Positions 11,125 to 20,229 of a DNA stretch of 64,000 nt are shown here, in pieces. Made by a program: the position numbers and the translations under genes. The notes beneath the pieces are model-generated. The model saw only the letters and a list, made by a program, of their open reading frames with translations. It made no database searches and had not been told where the DNA came from. Source of the DNA: Bartonella tribocorum CIP 105476 (GTDB taxonomy: Bacteria > Pseudomonadota > Alphaproteobacteria > Rhizobiales > Rhizobiaceae); contig NC_010161.1 of the NCBI RefSeq assembly GCF_000196435.1, positions 1,736,001 to 1,800,000 of the forward strand, read 5' to 3'. Each line of letters starts with the position of its first letter. The stretch's first letter is position 1.

Positions 11125-12033
11125 TTATATAAAAGGTATCATCGTTGTACCGGGAGGCAATTTGGCCTCATCTTCAGGCTCGACATGAATAGAAATACGC
11201 ACATTATCAAATTCTTTTTGAAGAACAGCTTCAATTTTATCACAAATTTTATGAGCTTCTCCGACCTGCATGACAGCCGGCACAACCAAATGAAACTCTA
11301 TAAAAGTAACCCTACCAGCAACACGGGTCCGTAAATCATGGATCTCAAGTGCACCATCTGCATTTGCAGAAATCAACTCCCGAATCCGCATAGTTTCATT
11401 CAATTCAACGCCAACATCCATTAAGCCTTGAACAGCATTCCTAATTACCTTCCAGCCTTGTAAGAGAATATTAACAGCAACGATTATCGCTAAAATAGGA
11501 TCTAAAACGCCCCATCCCCCTACAAAACCAGCAATCAGACCAATTAAAATTGCAAGCGAGGTAAAAACATCCGTTATGAAATGCACACCATCAGCTTTAA
11601 GAGCCGGGGAGCGATGGCTTTTTCCCTGCCCGATAAGAATCATTCCCCACATGCAATTTATAACAGTTGCAACAAGATGAATAACAAGCCATATCCCAGG
11701 TTTCTGCAATACTTTAATAATAGAAAGCGCTATCCATGCTTCTCTTAAAATAACAATTGCCGCAATAATAATGAGGATCCCTTCAAGAATCGCAGAAAAA
11801 TATTCCGCTTTATGATGTCCAAAGGGATGATCATCATCTGCTGGCTTCATACTCACTTTAACAGCCCACCATGCTGCCAATGACGCAAGGATATTGACGA
11901 TTGATTCCAATGCATCAGAATAAAGAGCAACCGACCCTGTAATGTGATATGCCCAATATTTCAAAGCAAAAACAATACACGCAATAAAAATAGAGTATAA
12001 AGTTAAGCTTTCTATATTGATTTTCACATTCAT
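11125..12033 (-). CDS. Cation diffusion facilitator (CDF) family metal transporter
   Basis: A 302-residue protein from the ATG before NVKINIESLTLYS; ATGs up to 25 codons earlier would add an unlikely charged leader. CDF proteins export Zn2+, Fe2+, Mn2+ or similar ions in exchange for protons across the inner membrane. Six hydrophobic segments are followed by a cytoplasmic ferredoxin-like C-terminal domain (LRTRVAGRVTFIEFHLVVP and later HIHVEPEDEAKLPPG-like acidic tail). Metal-site residues are visible: SDALES in helix 2, the DDDHPFGHHKAEY loop and KADGVHFITD in helix 5. The HxxxD arrangement in helix 5 is typical of Zn/Fe members, but the substrate remains a guess. Confidence 0.92.
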   Translation of the reverse strand: MNVKINIESLTLYSIFIACIVFALKYWAYHITGSVALYSDALESIVNILASLAAWWAVKVSMKPADDDHPFGHHKAEYFSAILEGILIIIAAIVILREAWIALSIIKVLQKPGIWLVIHLVATVINCMWGMILIGQGKSHRSPALKADGVHFITDVFTSLAILIGLIAGFVGGWGVLDPILAIIVAVNILLQGWKVIRNAVQGLMDVGVELNETMRIRELISANADGALEIHDLRTRVAGRVTFIEFHLVVPAVMQVGEAHKICDKIEAVLQKEFDNVRISIHVEPEDEAKLPPGTTMIPFI

Positions 12034-12108
12034 GAACCCCATCCTTTTCCTCACAAAACAAGGAATAATATCTTCAGCCCTATAATGATATTTTTGGCAT
12101 ACCACCAA

Positions 12109-12438
12109 TATTTTCTCAATATTACAAAAGCTTCATCATACACGAAACGTCTCAATTCACCATTGTTATCGCAGAAACTGCTCAAGTTACACGAACATCA
12201 GCAATAAAGGATGAAGAAAACAAGTCATAAACAAACAGCTTTCCCGAGAGAAATATACAGATCAGAAATCAAATACATCCCCCTCTATTAAACATTTTCT
12301 GAATAACGTAAAGCCGTCTCACATCTTATGAACGAAAAGCTTGGTTTTTGCTCAAATATATCATGATCATGCATTATTTTTCACATCTTATGATGTGCAT
12401 TACAACCCATCTATAAACATCTTTTCACCTTAGAAAAA
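12109..12438. other. Spacer upstream of CDF transporter gene
   Basis: About 330 bases between the divergent CDF gene and the structured segment at 12439-12600. No supported feature. Confidence 0.35.
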
Positions 12439-12487
12439 ATGACTGAGCGCTCTCCTGTAACCTCACAGCTTAAGGAAATTTCAAAAT

Positions 12488-12715
12488 ATGATTGCTAAAA
12501 AACCGAGAAAAGATTTACGCCCCAAAAAAGAATCTGGGCATTGGGGACCCAGATTCTTTTCCCTTAATAATTTAAGGGCATACAGAACTTGGGAAATAGC
12601 GGGGACCCAAGATACTGCACCCGATACGAAAAAAACACTTATTATCCCGCATCAGTATTTGCACAATACACCTATTAATATATGTTGTCAACATAAATTC
12701 TACCATAAGTTTTAA
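12488..12715 (+). CDS. Possible small basic protein overlapping strong hairpins (doubtful)
   Basis: A 75-codon frame with a good ribosome binding site (aaggaa) ending 9 bases before the ATG. The N-terminal third is strikingly basic (MIAKKPRKDLRPKKESGHWG). However, its sequence runs straight through a terminator-like hairpin at 12525-12560 and a second inverted repeat, so the DNA may be an RNA element rather than a coding region. A second tiny frame, 12439-12498 (19 codons), lies just upstream in another register. I recognise no family and give this low confidence. Confidence 0.2.
   Translation: MIAKKPRKDLRPKKESGHWGPRFFSLNNLRAYRTWEIAGTQDTAPDTKKTLIIPHQYLHNTPINICCQHKFYHKF
12525..12560 (+). terminator. 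Strong hairpin with T-run
   Basis: Inverted repeat AAAAGAATCTGGG / CCCAGATTCTTTT around a 9-base loop. It is terminator-like on both strands. A related inverted repeat, CTTGGG / CCCAAG, follows within 50 bases. Both contain GGGGACCCA, which suggests a duplicated structural motif. Confidence 0.6.
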
Positions 12716-12814
12716 AAAATAATATTTTTTATCTCTCTTTTTAAAAATAAAGCTTAAAACTAAAGCAAATTCTAACATCTGGAAATTGAAAGAAAAAAAC
12801 ATTAAAAATCTCGC

Positions 12815-13630
12815 ATGCATTTGAATATCATAACAATCGACGAAACGAATGACCCACGTCTGAGAGACTATCATAATATCCGTGAAAAAGATCTCGTTGG
12901 ACGACAACAGCAATTTATTGCTGAAGGTAAAATAACATTGTCCGCATTATTGCATTCGAAAGAGTTCTCTGCTCTCTCGCTGCTTATTGTCGCAAAACGC
13001 CTCCCTGGACTTCTACCGCTTTTAGAAAAAACACAGCCTCCATGTCCCATTTATTGCGTTCCACAAAAAGTTATGGATGATATCACCGGTTTCCATGTTC
13101 ATCGTGGTATTCTGGGTATCGGTAAACGCAAAACGCTCCCATCATTACAAAGTTTTTTAAAAAATCTTCCAGAAAAAGCTTTGATTCTGGTTTTATGTGG
13201 TATCTCGAATCACGATAATATGGGATCAATTTTTCGTAATGCAGCAGCCTTTGCCAGTCACGGCATTATTGTTGATAAAACCTCATGCGATCCACTTTAT
13301 CGCAAATCAATCAGGGTTTCTGCCGGTGCTGCTCTAAAAGTGCCCTATACGCAAAACGCTGATATCAATGACATTATAGCTGCTTTACACGATGAAAATT
13401 TTCATCTTTACGCACTCTCCCCTTCTGCCCCGCACACGCTCAGACAAGCACACAAAACCAAAAGAACGGCACTTATTTTTGGAACAGAAGGTGATGGCTT
13501 ACCACCCCATGTACTACAACAATCAACAGCCTTACGAATTCCCATGACTGACGGCTTTGACAGCCTCAATGTTGCCACAGCCTCAGGGATTGCTCTCGTC
13601 CATTTTACCGACTTTGACCACTCAAGATGA
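12815..13630 (+). CDS. TrmH/SpoU-family RNA 2'-O-methyltransferase
   Basis: A 271-residue SPOUT methyltransferase acting on tRNA or rRNA with S-adenosylmethionine. The N-terminal region holds a substrate-binding segment (EGKITLSALL and later VHRGILGIGKR). The C-terminal knotted domain shows the three SpoU motifs: SNHDNMGSIFRNAAAF with the catalytic arginine, LIFGTEGDGLPPHV, and RIPMTDGFDSLNVATASGIA. All key residues are present and length fits the family. No strong Shine-Dalgarno is evident before the chosen ATG. The specific nucleotide target cannot be assigned. Confidence 0.93.
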   Translation: MHLNIITIDETNDPRLRDYHNIREKDLVGRQQQFIAEGKITLSALLHSKEFSALSLLIVAKRLPGLLPLLEKTQPPCPIYCVPQKVMDDITGFHVHRGILGIGKRKTLPSLQSFLKNLPEKALILVLCGISNHDNMGSIFRNAAAFASHGIIVDKTSCDPLYRKSIRVSAGAALKVPYTQNADINDIIAALHDENFHLYALSPSAPHTLRQAHKTKRTALIFGTEGDGLPPHVLQQSTALRIPMTDGFDSLNVATASGIALVHFTDFDHSR

Positions 13631-13639
13631 TAATCCTTT

Positions 13640-13875
13640 AAGTTGCAACAAATATCCGATGATATATGTTCTTCACCAACCCCAAAGGTTGCTATCCCCT
13701 AGCATTTGAGAGCATATAAAGACATTTTTTTAGTTCCCCCACCATCATCCCACTTATAGTGTGTAAGAGACATGGTTTTAATGGATTTGATCATAAAACA
13801 AATCTGCAATGAGAAAATCTTACAGAAATCTCTCATTCAAGTTGGAGAATAAAAGTTATCATTATAAATTAATTC
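13640..13875 (-). repeat. Decayed integrase-leader repeat, copy C (reverse)
   Basis: Reverse complement of the family leader and integrase start. Read on the plus strand it shows catttgagagcatataaaga, gtgtaagagacatggtttta and aatctctcattcaagttgga. It fills the gap between the convergent TrmH and mnmA genes. Confidence 0.65.
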
Positions 13876-13884
13876 ACTTTCCCT

Positions 13885-15108
13885 TTATGAAGCCGTTGTT
13901 TTAAGTTGAGAGGAAACAGAATCTTTTGTTTCAAGATTGCATAAAACACGCTTCAACATCACTTCAATGTCAGCCGCACGTTCTGAATGCGTTACAAATC
14001 CGCCCCCCAGAATACGCGCCTCATGACCATTTCCATCATAAAGAACGCAAGCTTGCCCTGGTGCCACACCATTTTCACATTCCAACAGATCAACAGAAAA
14101 AACACCTTCTTTATAATGCAAGCATGCAAGGTGGGGAGGACGCGTTGAACGCACCTTTACAGCCACCTCAATACCTTGAGAAGGGAAATTATCCAACGAC
14201 TCATCACCAAGCCAATTCACATCACGTAAAAAAAGCTTATGCGTTTCTAACATTTCACGCGGGCCAACAATAACACGGGCATTTTCCACATCGAGATAAA
14301 CCACATAAAGCGCTTCACCCGTTGACACCCCAATACCACGACGTTGACCAACAGTATAATTAACAATTCCTGAATGTTTACCTAAAATCTTTCCATCGAT
14401 ATGGACAATAAAGCCCGGATTAGCAGCTTCTGGACGCAGTTTTGCGATAACATCTGAATATTTTCCTTGTGGAACAAAACAAATATCCTGACTATCATGC
14501 TTATTGGCAACCACAAGTCCCATTTCTGCAGCTATTTCACGAACACGCGCTTTTGGAAGGTCGCCAAGTGGAAAACGCAAATAATCAATCTGTTCTTGTG
14601 TCGTTGCAAAGAGAAAATAACTCTGATCACGATCGTTATCGAGAGGACGAAAGAGTGCTCGATGTGCCCCATGAGAACGCGAACGAATATAATGTCCCGT
14701 TGCCAAAGCATCTGCCCCCAATTCACGCGCTGTTGCTAATAAATCAGCAAACTTAACCGTCTGATTGCACGCAATACATGGCACTGGTGTCTCTCCATGA
14801 GCATAACTTTCTGCAAAAGGATCAATAACAGCTTCGCGAAAGCGTTTTTCATAATCAAGAACATAATGCGGTATTCCCAACATTTCTGCAACACGGCGCG
14901 CATCTTCAATATCTTGTCCTGCACAACACGCTCCCACCCGATGCGTTGCAGCCCCATGATCATAAAGCTGCAATGTAATGCCAATGACATTATACCCTTC
15001 CCTTTTCAAAAGGCCTGCAACAACCGATGAATCAACACCTCCCGACATTGCAACAACAATGCGAGAATCCTCAGGTTGTCCTGGTAAATCAAGACTATTT
15101 AAAAACAT
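13885..15108 (-). CDS. mnmA: tRNA-specific 2-thiouridylase MnmA
   Basis: 407 residues from the ATG before [10 protein letters not shown]; an ATG 17 codons further up is in frame but unlikely. MnmA thiolates U34 of the Lys, Glu and Gln tRNAs using ATP and a persulfide relay. Seen are the PP-loop [17 protein letters not shown] near the N terminus, the catalytic cysteine in [13 protein letters not shown], the GHYIR motif, and the second cysteine region [14 protein letters not shown] followed by VGQRRGIGV. The C-terminal barrel is complete ([14 protein letters not shown]). The convergent repeat copy C lies just downstream. Confidence 0.96.
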   Translation of the reverse strand: MFLNSLDLPGQPEDSRIVVAMSGGVDSSVVAGLLKREGYNVIGITLQLYDHGAATHRVGACCAGQDIEDARRVAEMLGIPHYVLDYEKRFREAVIDPFAESYAHGETPVPCIACNQTVKFADLLATARELGADALATGHYIRSRSHGAHRALFRPLDNDRDQSYFLFATTQEQIDYLRFPLGDLPKARVREIAAEMGLVVANKHDSQDICFVPQGKYSDVIAKLRPEAANPGFIVHIDGKILGKHSGIVNYTVGQRRGIGVSTGEALYVVYLDVENARVIVGPREMLETHKLFLRDVNWLGDESLDNFPSQGIEVAVKVRSTRPPHLACLHYKEGVFSVDLLECENGVAPGQACVLYDGNGHEARILGGGFVTHSERAADIEVMLKRVLCNLETKDSVSSQLKTTAS

Positions 15109-15502
15109 GTACTCATTCTCTATTTCGTGCTCTCTTAATCGATACCCATATGTTAACATCCTAATGCACGCTTCTTCACCACTTTTGTGCTATTGTCTTT
15201 ATATTGTTTTTTTATCCTTTCCACAACCATAGCATCACTTTCTTAAAAGCAGCTGTAAATAAAAAAGAGTGATAGAAATAAGGCACAATAGTAATCATTA
15301 AAAAAAACTTTGTTCTCTTGTTTCAAATCTAGCAAAATAAAATCTAGTAAAATGTTGCAAAAGGCGCTTCTAAACAGTTTTCTCGAGACTCTTTTACACG
15401 CTCAATAACTTTATTAATTTTTCCTTTCAACACGCTTAGCTCTTTTTTAAATTTCATGCTTTATAAACGAATCAAGTCCTTGGCGAAAGGTAGAGGATAC
15501 GA
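15109..15502. other. Divergent promoter region of mnmA and sciP, with GANTC sites
   Basis: Two GANTC sequences, the CcrM methylation site of alphaproteobacteria, lie ahead of sciP: GACTC at 15387-15391 and GAATC at 15469-15473. In relatives, cell-cycle genes often carry such sites in their promoters. I could not identify a convincing full CtrA box. Confidence 0.4.
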
Positions 15503-15778
15503 ATGACCAATTGGATAAAAACACAAATGAAATATGTTATTGGGCCAGATGGAAGTCCACTTACAATTGCCGACCTACCGCCACAAACAACACGACGCTG
15601 GGTGATACGTCGCAAAGCTGAAGTTGTTGCGGCTGTCAGAGGCGGATTGTTAAGTCTTGACGAAGCATGTCAACGTTATACTTTGACTGTGGAAGAATTT
15701 CTTTCATGGCAAAGTTTGATCGATGAACACGGCTTAGCAGGGTTACGAACGACCAAGATTCAACACTACAGGCATTAA
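15503..15778 (+). CDS. sciP: CtrA inhibitor SciP (DUF1153)
   Basis: A 91-residue helix-turn-helix protein with ribosome binding site gaggat ahead of the ATG. SciP binds CtrA on DNA and blocks activation of CtrA-dependent promoters in Caulobacter. The family core is intact: YVIGPDGSPLTIADLPP, TRRWVIRRKAEVVAAVRGGL and LSLDEACQRYTLTVEEFLSW. It precedes the fliJ-like and ctrA genes, the same neighbourhood as in other Rhizobiales. A clear terminator follows at 15820. Confidence 0.93.
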   Translation: MTNWIKTQMKYVIGPDGSPLTIADLPPQTTRRWVIRRKAEVVAAVRGGLLSLDEACQRYTLTVEEFLSWQSLIDEHGLAGLRTTKIQHYRH

Positions 15779-15819
15779 GCTGCCATTGATTATGATTCGA
15801 TAACATAAAGCACTTTATG

Positions 15820-15855
15820 AAAACAGCTAAACTTTATAAAAGTCTAGCTGTTTTT
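15820..15855 (+). terminator. Terminator after sciP
   Basis: Inverted repeat AAAACAGCTA / TAGCTGTTTT with a T-run, 42 bases after the sciP stop codon. Confidence 0.8.
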
Positions 15856-15932
15856 ATATTATATTTTCAAAAGATAAATCTGAAAGAATTAATTTGACTT
15901 TTCAATAATTTTTTGATCACCCAACCACTGAA

Positions 15933-16319
15933 TTAACTAGCCATTGAATTAGATTGAATCAAGATATCTTCATCATCTGCGGTCGTCTTTTTTTCTCGTG
16001 CCTCCAAAAGCTGTGCATGTTGCAACTCTTTATTAGCTTCATGGAGAGCAATTTCAGCATTTGTTTTTTGAAGCTGTAAGTCACGAATGGAATTGAGCAG
16101 ATTATCACGTCTTTGCCGTGCTGCACGCGCAAAAGCAGAATAAGCAAAATGGTGAACATTATTATTTCCGGATTTACGTTCTTCATGAGAAATCTGTGTT
16201 TCCAGTTCTAACACCATTCGTTCAAATTCTGCAATCATCATCTCAAGCTGCGCAATTTCGCGGCGCTTTCCGCGCACTTGAAACATCCTCAATCTCACCA
16301 TATTTTCCCGTGGCTTCAT
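15933..16319 (-). CDS. fliJ: FliJ-like flagellar export chaperone
   Basis: 128 residues if started at MKPRENMVRLRMFQ; an ATG 13 codons upstream is possible. The protein is a long charged helical coiled coil (RREIAQLEMMIAEFERMVLE, then ISHEERK, then QRRDNLLNSIRDLQLQK), the usual look of FliJ, a type III export accessory protein that links the export ATPase to the gate. The assignment rests mostly on its place beside sciP and ctrA, where fliJ is found in other Rhizobiales. Coiled coils are easily confused, so the name is provisional. No other flagellar gene is in the window. Confidence 0.62.
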   Translation of the reverse strand: MKPRENMVRLRMFQVRGKRREIAQLEMMIAEFERMVLELETQISHEERKSGNNNVHHFAYSAFARAARQRRDNLLNSIRDLQLQKTNAEIALHEANKELQHAQLLEAREKKTTADDEDILIQSNSMAS

Positions 16320-16358
16320 ACTCACTACTCCTTGATTGTGCCAACTCAAAACGCGCAT

Positions 16359-16883
16359 TCATACTCAATTCATATCGTTTAGTTATATGTCTAGCCGAAA
16401 AAATAGTCCTTACTTAAGACTATAACTTCGCCCTTCCTTAAAGCATCTGCAAACACAACCTTCTTTAAAGAGCCATAACTATATTCTTTATTTTTCCCTC
16501 CCACTATAAAATGAAGAGGTTTAAAGCTCCGTAAATAAACACTAAAATTGTAAAAAAGTAATTTATAAGGCTTTTTTACAAAAATTTTTTTAGCTTAAAA
16601 TTTATAGAAAAAGCCCTTCATTTCTTATTATGTTAAAAAATATGGGATTTTTTTTAAATAATTTTATAGCCTCTTCCAAAAATAACAATATTTTGTTAAC
16701 CACTATCATGGATAGTGGGGAATTTGGTAGTGATTGTTACGCGTACTACTGAAATATTCATAAACGCTTTATTACTAAGCGTTTGATTTCATGAATTGTT
16801 TTTATCAACAGTGGTTTGACCAACTGTTTATAAAATAGAAATGCTCCTTGTGATTCGGAGAGGAGCGAAGTGAGGGATCTAAA
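16359..16883. other. ctrA upstream region
   Basis: About 520 bases between divergent fliJ-like and ctrA genes, T-rich at 16480-16680. One GANTC site (GATTC, 16852-16856) lies 28 bases before the ctrA start. In Caulobacter one ctrA promoter is controlled by methylation of such a site. Full-length TTAA-N7-TTAA CtrA boxes were not found. Confidence 0.4.
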
Positions 16884-17585
16884 ATGCGCGTATTATTAAT
16901 TGAAGATGATAGAGCGGTTACTCAAAGCATTGAGTTGATGCTAAAGTCAGCCAATTTTAATGTTTATATCACTGATCTAGGTGAAGAAGGCATCGATTTA
17001 GGAAAACTCTATGATTATGATATCATTTTGCTTGATCTGAATTTGCCCGATATGTCAGGGTACGATGTCTTGAAAACTCTAAGGTTGGCAAAAATAAAAA
17101 CACCTGTCCTTATCCTTTCCGGTATGAATGCCATTGAGGACAAGGTCCGTGGTTTTGGCTCTGGGGCAGACGACTATATGACAAAACCTTTTCATAAAGA
17201 TGAGCTTATTGCGCGTATTCATGCAGTTGTTCGTCGTTCTAAAGGACATGCACAATCAGTTATTGTTACCGGTGATCTCACCGTTAACCTTGACGCAAAA
17301 ACCGTCGAAGTTGCAGGACGCCCTGTTCACTTAACAGGTAAAGAGTACCAAATGCTAGAGCTTCTCTCTTTGCGCAAAGGCACAACACTGACCAAGGAAA
17401 TGTTTCTCAATCATCTCTATGGTGGAATGGATGAGCCAGAACTGAAAATTATCGATGTTTTTATCTGTAAATTACGGAAAAAATTGGAAGCGGTTTCTTC
17501 GAATGTCAATTACATTGATACCGTTTGGGGACGTGGTTATGTATTGCGTGATCCAATTGAAGAAAACGTAAGAAAAACCGCTTAA
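16884..17585 (+). CDS. ctrA: Cell-cycle response regulator CtrA
   Basis: A 233-residue OmpR-type regulator, the essential master regulator of cell-cycle and division genes in alphaproteobacteria. The receiver domain (1-115) has the acidic pocket EDD at 7-9, phospho-acceptor D51 in ILLDLNLPD and the conserved Lys in [11 protein letters not shown]. The winged-helix domain (about 125-225) contains [17 protein letters not shown] and [11 protein letters not shown]. The protein ends KTA, close to the two-alanine tail that targets Caulobacter CtrA to ClpXP. ChpT, its phosphodonor, is encoded 220 bases downstream on the other strand. A terminator follows at once. Confidence 0.98.
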   Translation: MRVLLIEDDRAVTQSIELMLKSANFNVYITDLGEEGIDLGKLYDYDIILLDLNLPDMSGYDVLKTLRLAKIKTPVLILSGMNAIEDKVRGFGSGADDYMTKPFHKDELIARIHAVVRRSKGHAQSVIVTGDLTVNLDAKTVEVAGRPVHLTGKEYQMLELLSLRKGTTLTKEMFLNHLYGGMDEPELKIIDVFICKLRKKLEAVSSNVNYIDTVWGRGYVLRDPIEENVRKTA

Positions 17586-17606
17586 GCAGTGAAAATACAC
17601 ATTGTA

Positions 17607-17637
17607 AAATCTCGGGGTGTAGCGGGCCGAGATTTTT
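17607..17637 (+). terminator. ctrA terminator
   Basis: Inverted repeat AAATCTCGG / CCGAGATTT followed by T-run, 22 bases after the ctrA stop. Confidence 0.88.
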
Positions 17638-17805
17638 CCCAGATTTTTTTTGTTACAAATAAAAAACTCACATAAAAAAATCTCATATGGAAAGCGCTTA
17701 AATCTTAAGAAATAACCACACCCTATTCACAAATATAATCTTATCGCTCGTAAATTTGATCGAAGTTTTTTTCCCCAACACCGACCTTAAGCGCTTCTCT
17801 CTTAT

Positions 17806-18444
17806 TCAAAGCTTTTTCACGCTTTCTAAAACAATACAATGATCCTTTTCATCAATATTGATTTTCATCTCTGTCCTCTGAGAAAGTAACATTGTGTAAT
17901 AAAATTGGATGACATGTGCATCAATAAGCTCTTCTTTAACTTCTCCATGATATAACGCAAGAAAATGAGGAGGTATACGAAGAGTTTTACCGAAAATCTC
18001 AAATCGAAAAGAACGTTTATTTTCCTGTTGTACAATCATAAAAACAATTTCACCACCACGAGAAACTGTTGCATTTGCAATCAATAACAAATTAAGCAAA
18101 AGTTTAACTTCATCTTTTTGTAACAAAAAGGAGGGAGCCTGCCATTTTAAAGTTGCTTTTTCTTGCTGCATATATTGTTGAGCAACCTGCTCTGCTGCAC
18201 GTGTATCTATTTGTCCTCCACTTGCACCAGCAAAACCAAAAGCCAATCGCGCAAACTGTAGACGCGCAGAAGCACTCACAACAGATAAACGCACCAATTG
18301 CAAAGCCTCTTCTTCAGCACCTCCATCGTCATAAAGCTCCATTGCATTTTGAATAGCCCCCACAGGTGAAATCAAATCATGGCAAATACGACTACAAAGC
18401 AAAGCAGCAAGATCCATAGGCTTCAAAGAAACAGCGAACGTCAT
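17806..18444 (-). CDS. chpT: Histidine phosphotransferase ChpT
   Basis: A 212-residue protein that relays phosphate from the hybrid kinase CckA to CtrA and CpdR. The phosphorylatable His22 sits in LLCSRICHDLISPVGAIQNA, the diagnostic ChpT helix. The C-terminal part resembles a degenerate HATPase fold without ATP-binding boxes (KLLLNLLLIANATVSRGG region). Length fits the family. It faces ctrA convergently, so both halves of the final phosphorelay step are neighbours here. Start is the ATG with GGAG upstream. Confidence 0.93.
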   Translation of the reverse strand: MTFAVSLKPMDLAALLCSRICHDLISPVGAIQNAMELYDDGGAEEEALQLVRLSVVSASARLQFARLAFGFAGASGGQIDTRAAEQVAQQYMQQEKATLKWQAPSFLLQKDEVKLLLNLLLIANATVSRGGEIVFMIVQQENKRSFRFEIFGKTLRIPPHFLALYHGEVKEELIDAHVIQFYYTMLLSQRTEMKINIDEKDHCIVLESVKKL

Positions 18445-18659
18445 AACGATTGAAAACTCCTAAATTCAAAAAAAACAAACTTTATTTTAAAGAAAAACTC
18501 TTAACATCTAATGCATAAGAGAAAACATTAACAATCATGCTAAAAATTTTCAGAAATAAATTCAAGAATTTAAATAACCTTACATTTTATTTTTATTTGA
18601 ATAGAATGAAAATTCTAATATTATCTTTTTGTTTGTCACTAATAAAAGGAGAAAACTCC

Positions 18660-19256
18660 ATGGCTCTCTCTCTGCTAAAATACTGGTACAAAAATATTAT
18701 ATCTTTAATTTTCCTTTTATTCGTCACCATAAACACTGCATATGCTCAACTAAAACCAATAGAGCAAAACGAACCCCATTATTCACTTCAAGAAATTATT
18801 GATTCTGGTCATATTTTTTTTGGAAAAACAGCCAGTGGTCTGGCAATCGCCATTCAAAATATTTTTTCAAAATACGGTTATCCAAATGCCTATATTTTAG
18901 GAGAAGAAGCTTCTGGTGCCTTTTTTGCTGGCTTAACCTATGGCGAAGGAAAAGTTTTTACAAAAAATTATGGTCAGCATAAAGTTTTTTGGCAAGGTCC
19001 ATCGGTAGGATGGGATTTTGGCGGACAAGGTTCCCGTCTCATGATCTTGGTTTACAATCTTAAAAGCATAAATAATTTATGGAGGCGCTATGGTGGTGTT
19101 TCAGGTTCGGCCTATTTAATTGCAGGTGTTGGTTTTCATGTGCTTAAATACCATGATACCTTGTTAATCCCAATACGGACAGGAATCGGTGCGCGCCTTG
19201 GTATCAACATAGGGTATTTAAAATTAACACCGAAACCAACATGGAATCCGTTTTAA
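18660..19256 (+). CDS. DUF1134 exported protein
   Basis: 198 residues from the ATG at 18660, chosen because aaaggag precedes it. Longer in-frame starts to 18537 lack ribosome binding sites. The N terminus is a signal peptide ending near NTAYAQ. The body matches DUF1134, a family confined mainly to alphaproteobacteria: TASGLAIAIQNIFSKYGYPN, LGEEASGAFFAGLTYGEGK, FWQGPSVGWDFGGQGSRLM and GVSGSAYLIAGVGFHVL. The glycine-rich pattern suggests a periplasmic or membrane-associated protein, function unknown. Its stop leads directly into the next small gene. Confidence 0.88.
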   Translation: MALSLLKYWYKNIISLIFLLFVTINTAYAQLKPIEQNEPHYSLQEIIDSGHIFFGKTASGLAIAIQNIFSKYGYPNAYILGEEASGAFFAGLTYGEGKVFTKNYGQHKVFWQGPSVGWDFGGQGSRLMILVYNLKSINNLWRRYGGVSGSAYLIAGVGFHVLKYHDTLLIPIRTGIGARLGINIGYLKLTPKPTWNPF

Positions 19257-19282
19257 ACGGTTTTTTATTTGAAAGGGGTATT

Positions 19283-19669
19283 ATGCTTATTCAATCGTTT
19301 CTTTTTTTTATTCTTGGCGTTGCCTCAATTTCTTGGTTACTGGTGCTTTTATCTCCTTTTATTTGGCGTAAAGCCGTTTATTTTGCATATAAAAATGTTT
19401 GTGCGCAAATTCCATTATCACTCACGGAAATACAAGCCAACCATGATTTTATCCGTGCAAAACATGCTGTAGAATTAGCAAAAAACCAACAAAAATACGA
19501 ATCTTTGCAAAAAAAATACGCCCAACAGAAAATACACCTAAGCCAATTAAAAGAACAAGTTTATCAGCTATATCTCTCAGCACAAAATACTTTTCCCAAA
19601 GAAACAGTCACAATCAAACAAAATATCGTCGCAACAAACACCTTCAAGGAAAAGCAAAATGATGCGTGA
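19283..19669 (+). CDS. Small inner-membrane protein with coiled coil
   Basis: 128 residues from the ATG with GAAAGGGG 5 bases upstream; an in-frame ATG overlapping the previous gene is less likely. One N-terminal membrane helix (LIQSFLFFILGVASISWLLV) is followed by a basic stretch, the segment IPLSLTEIQANHDFIRAKHA and a coiled coil rich in Lys, Gln and Leu. The membrane helix plus 'PLSLTEIQA' segment resembles the start of larger rhizobial conserved membrane proteins with long coiled coils, so this may be a shortened relative. Function unknown. It overlaps the following gene by 11 bases, which indicates translational coupling. Confidence 0.68.
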   Translation: MLIQSFLFFILGVASISWLLVLLSPFIWRKAVYFAYKNVCAQIPLSLTEIQANHDFIRAKHAVELAKNQQKYESLQKKYAQQKIHLSQLKEQVYQLYLSAQNTFPKETVTIKQNIVATNTFKEKQNDA

Positions 19670-19925
19670 AAAAATCACACACTATCAGCAATGTTTACAA
19701 AAAATCCAAACGCATGGGCTTGACACAAATGCTAAACAGCAACTGCTGGAAGAACTGCGTGAAGAAACAAAAGAACTTGCCGCAACATTAGCCGCTCAAA
19801 TAGCGCTAGAAGAGGGAAATATATCCCCTATCAACACCCTCATTCAAAACTCAAAAAATAAAAATGACCTAGCATCACGTATTCGCAAAAAAATAACTTG
19901 TCTCTCCAACCTCCCCCTTAAATAA
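19659..19925 (+). CDS. Small soluble helical protein
   Basis: 88 residues, starting inside the end of the previous gene (ATGATGCG; the second ATG is equally possible). It is predicted fully helical and charged (LLEELREETKELAATLAAQI), with no signal or membrane segment. I recognise no family. The coupling to the upstream coiled-coil membrane gene suggests that the two products work together. No terminator hairpin was found after it. Confidence 0.6.
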   Translation: MMREKITHYQQCLQKIQTHGLDTNAKQQLLEELREETKELAATLAAQIALEEGNISPINTLIQNSKNKNDLASRIRKKITCLSNLPLK

Positions 19926-20229
19926 GTTGTATTTCAAAAAAACTTTAAAATCAAAAAAGCTTTATTGTAACTTTTATAACTCAAATAATTTTTATTAAAT
20001 GTAACTTTCTTGTTCAGTTAAAGAAAAGATTTCTTATCCTAAACCGATTTGAAAAAATCCATCTTCTTATCTAGCGATTCCATTTGCTTGTCATATCGAC
20101 GCCCTAAAGGACAGCATCCCCTGAATCCTAGAAGCAAATATATGCATCACACACTTTAACAAAAAATATCTTCTAAGATAGATCAACTACAAAGCTTTTA
20201 CCATAAGTTTTAAAGATAAAAGCACATGC
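19926..20229. other. Spacer between convergent genes
   Basis: About 300 AT-rich bases; no feature supported. Confidence 0.35.
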
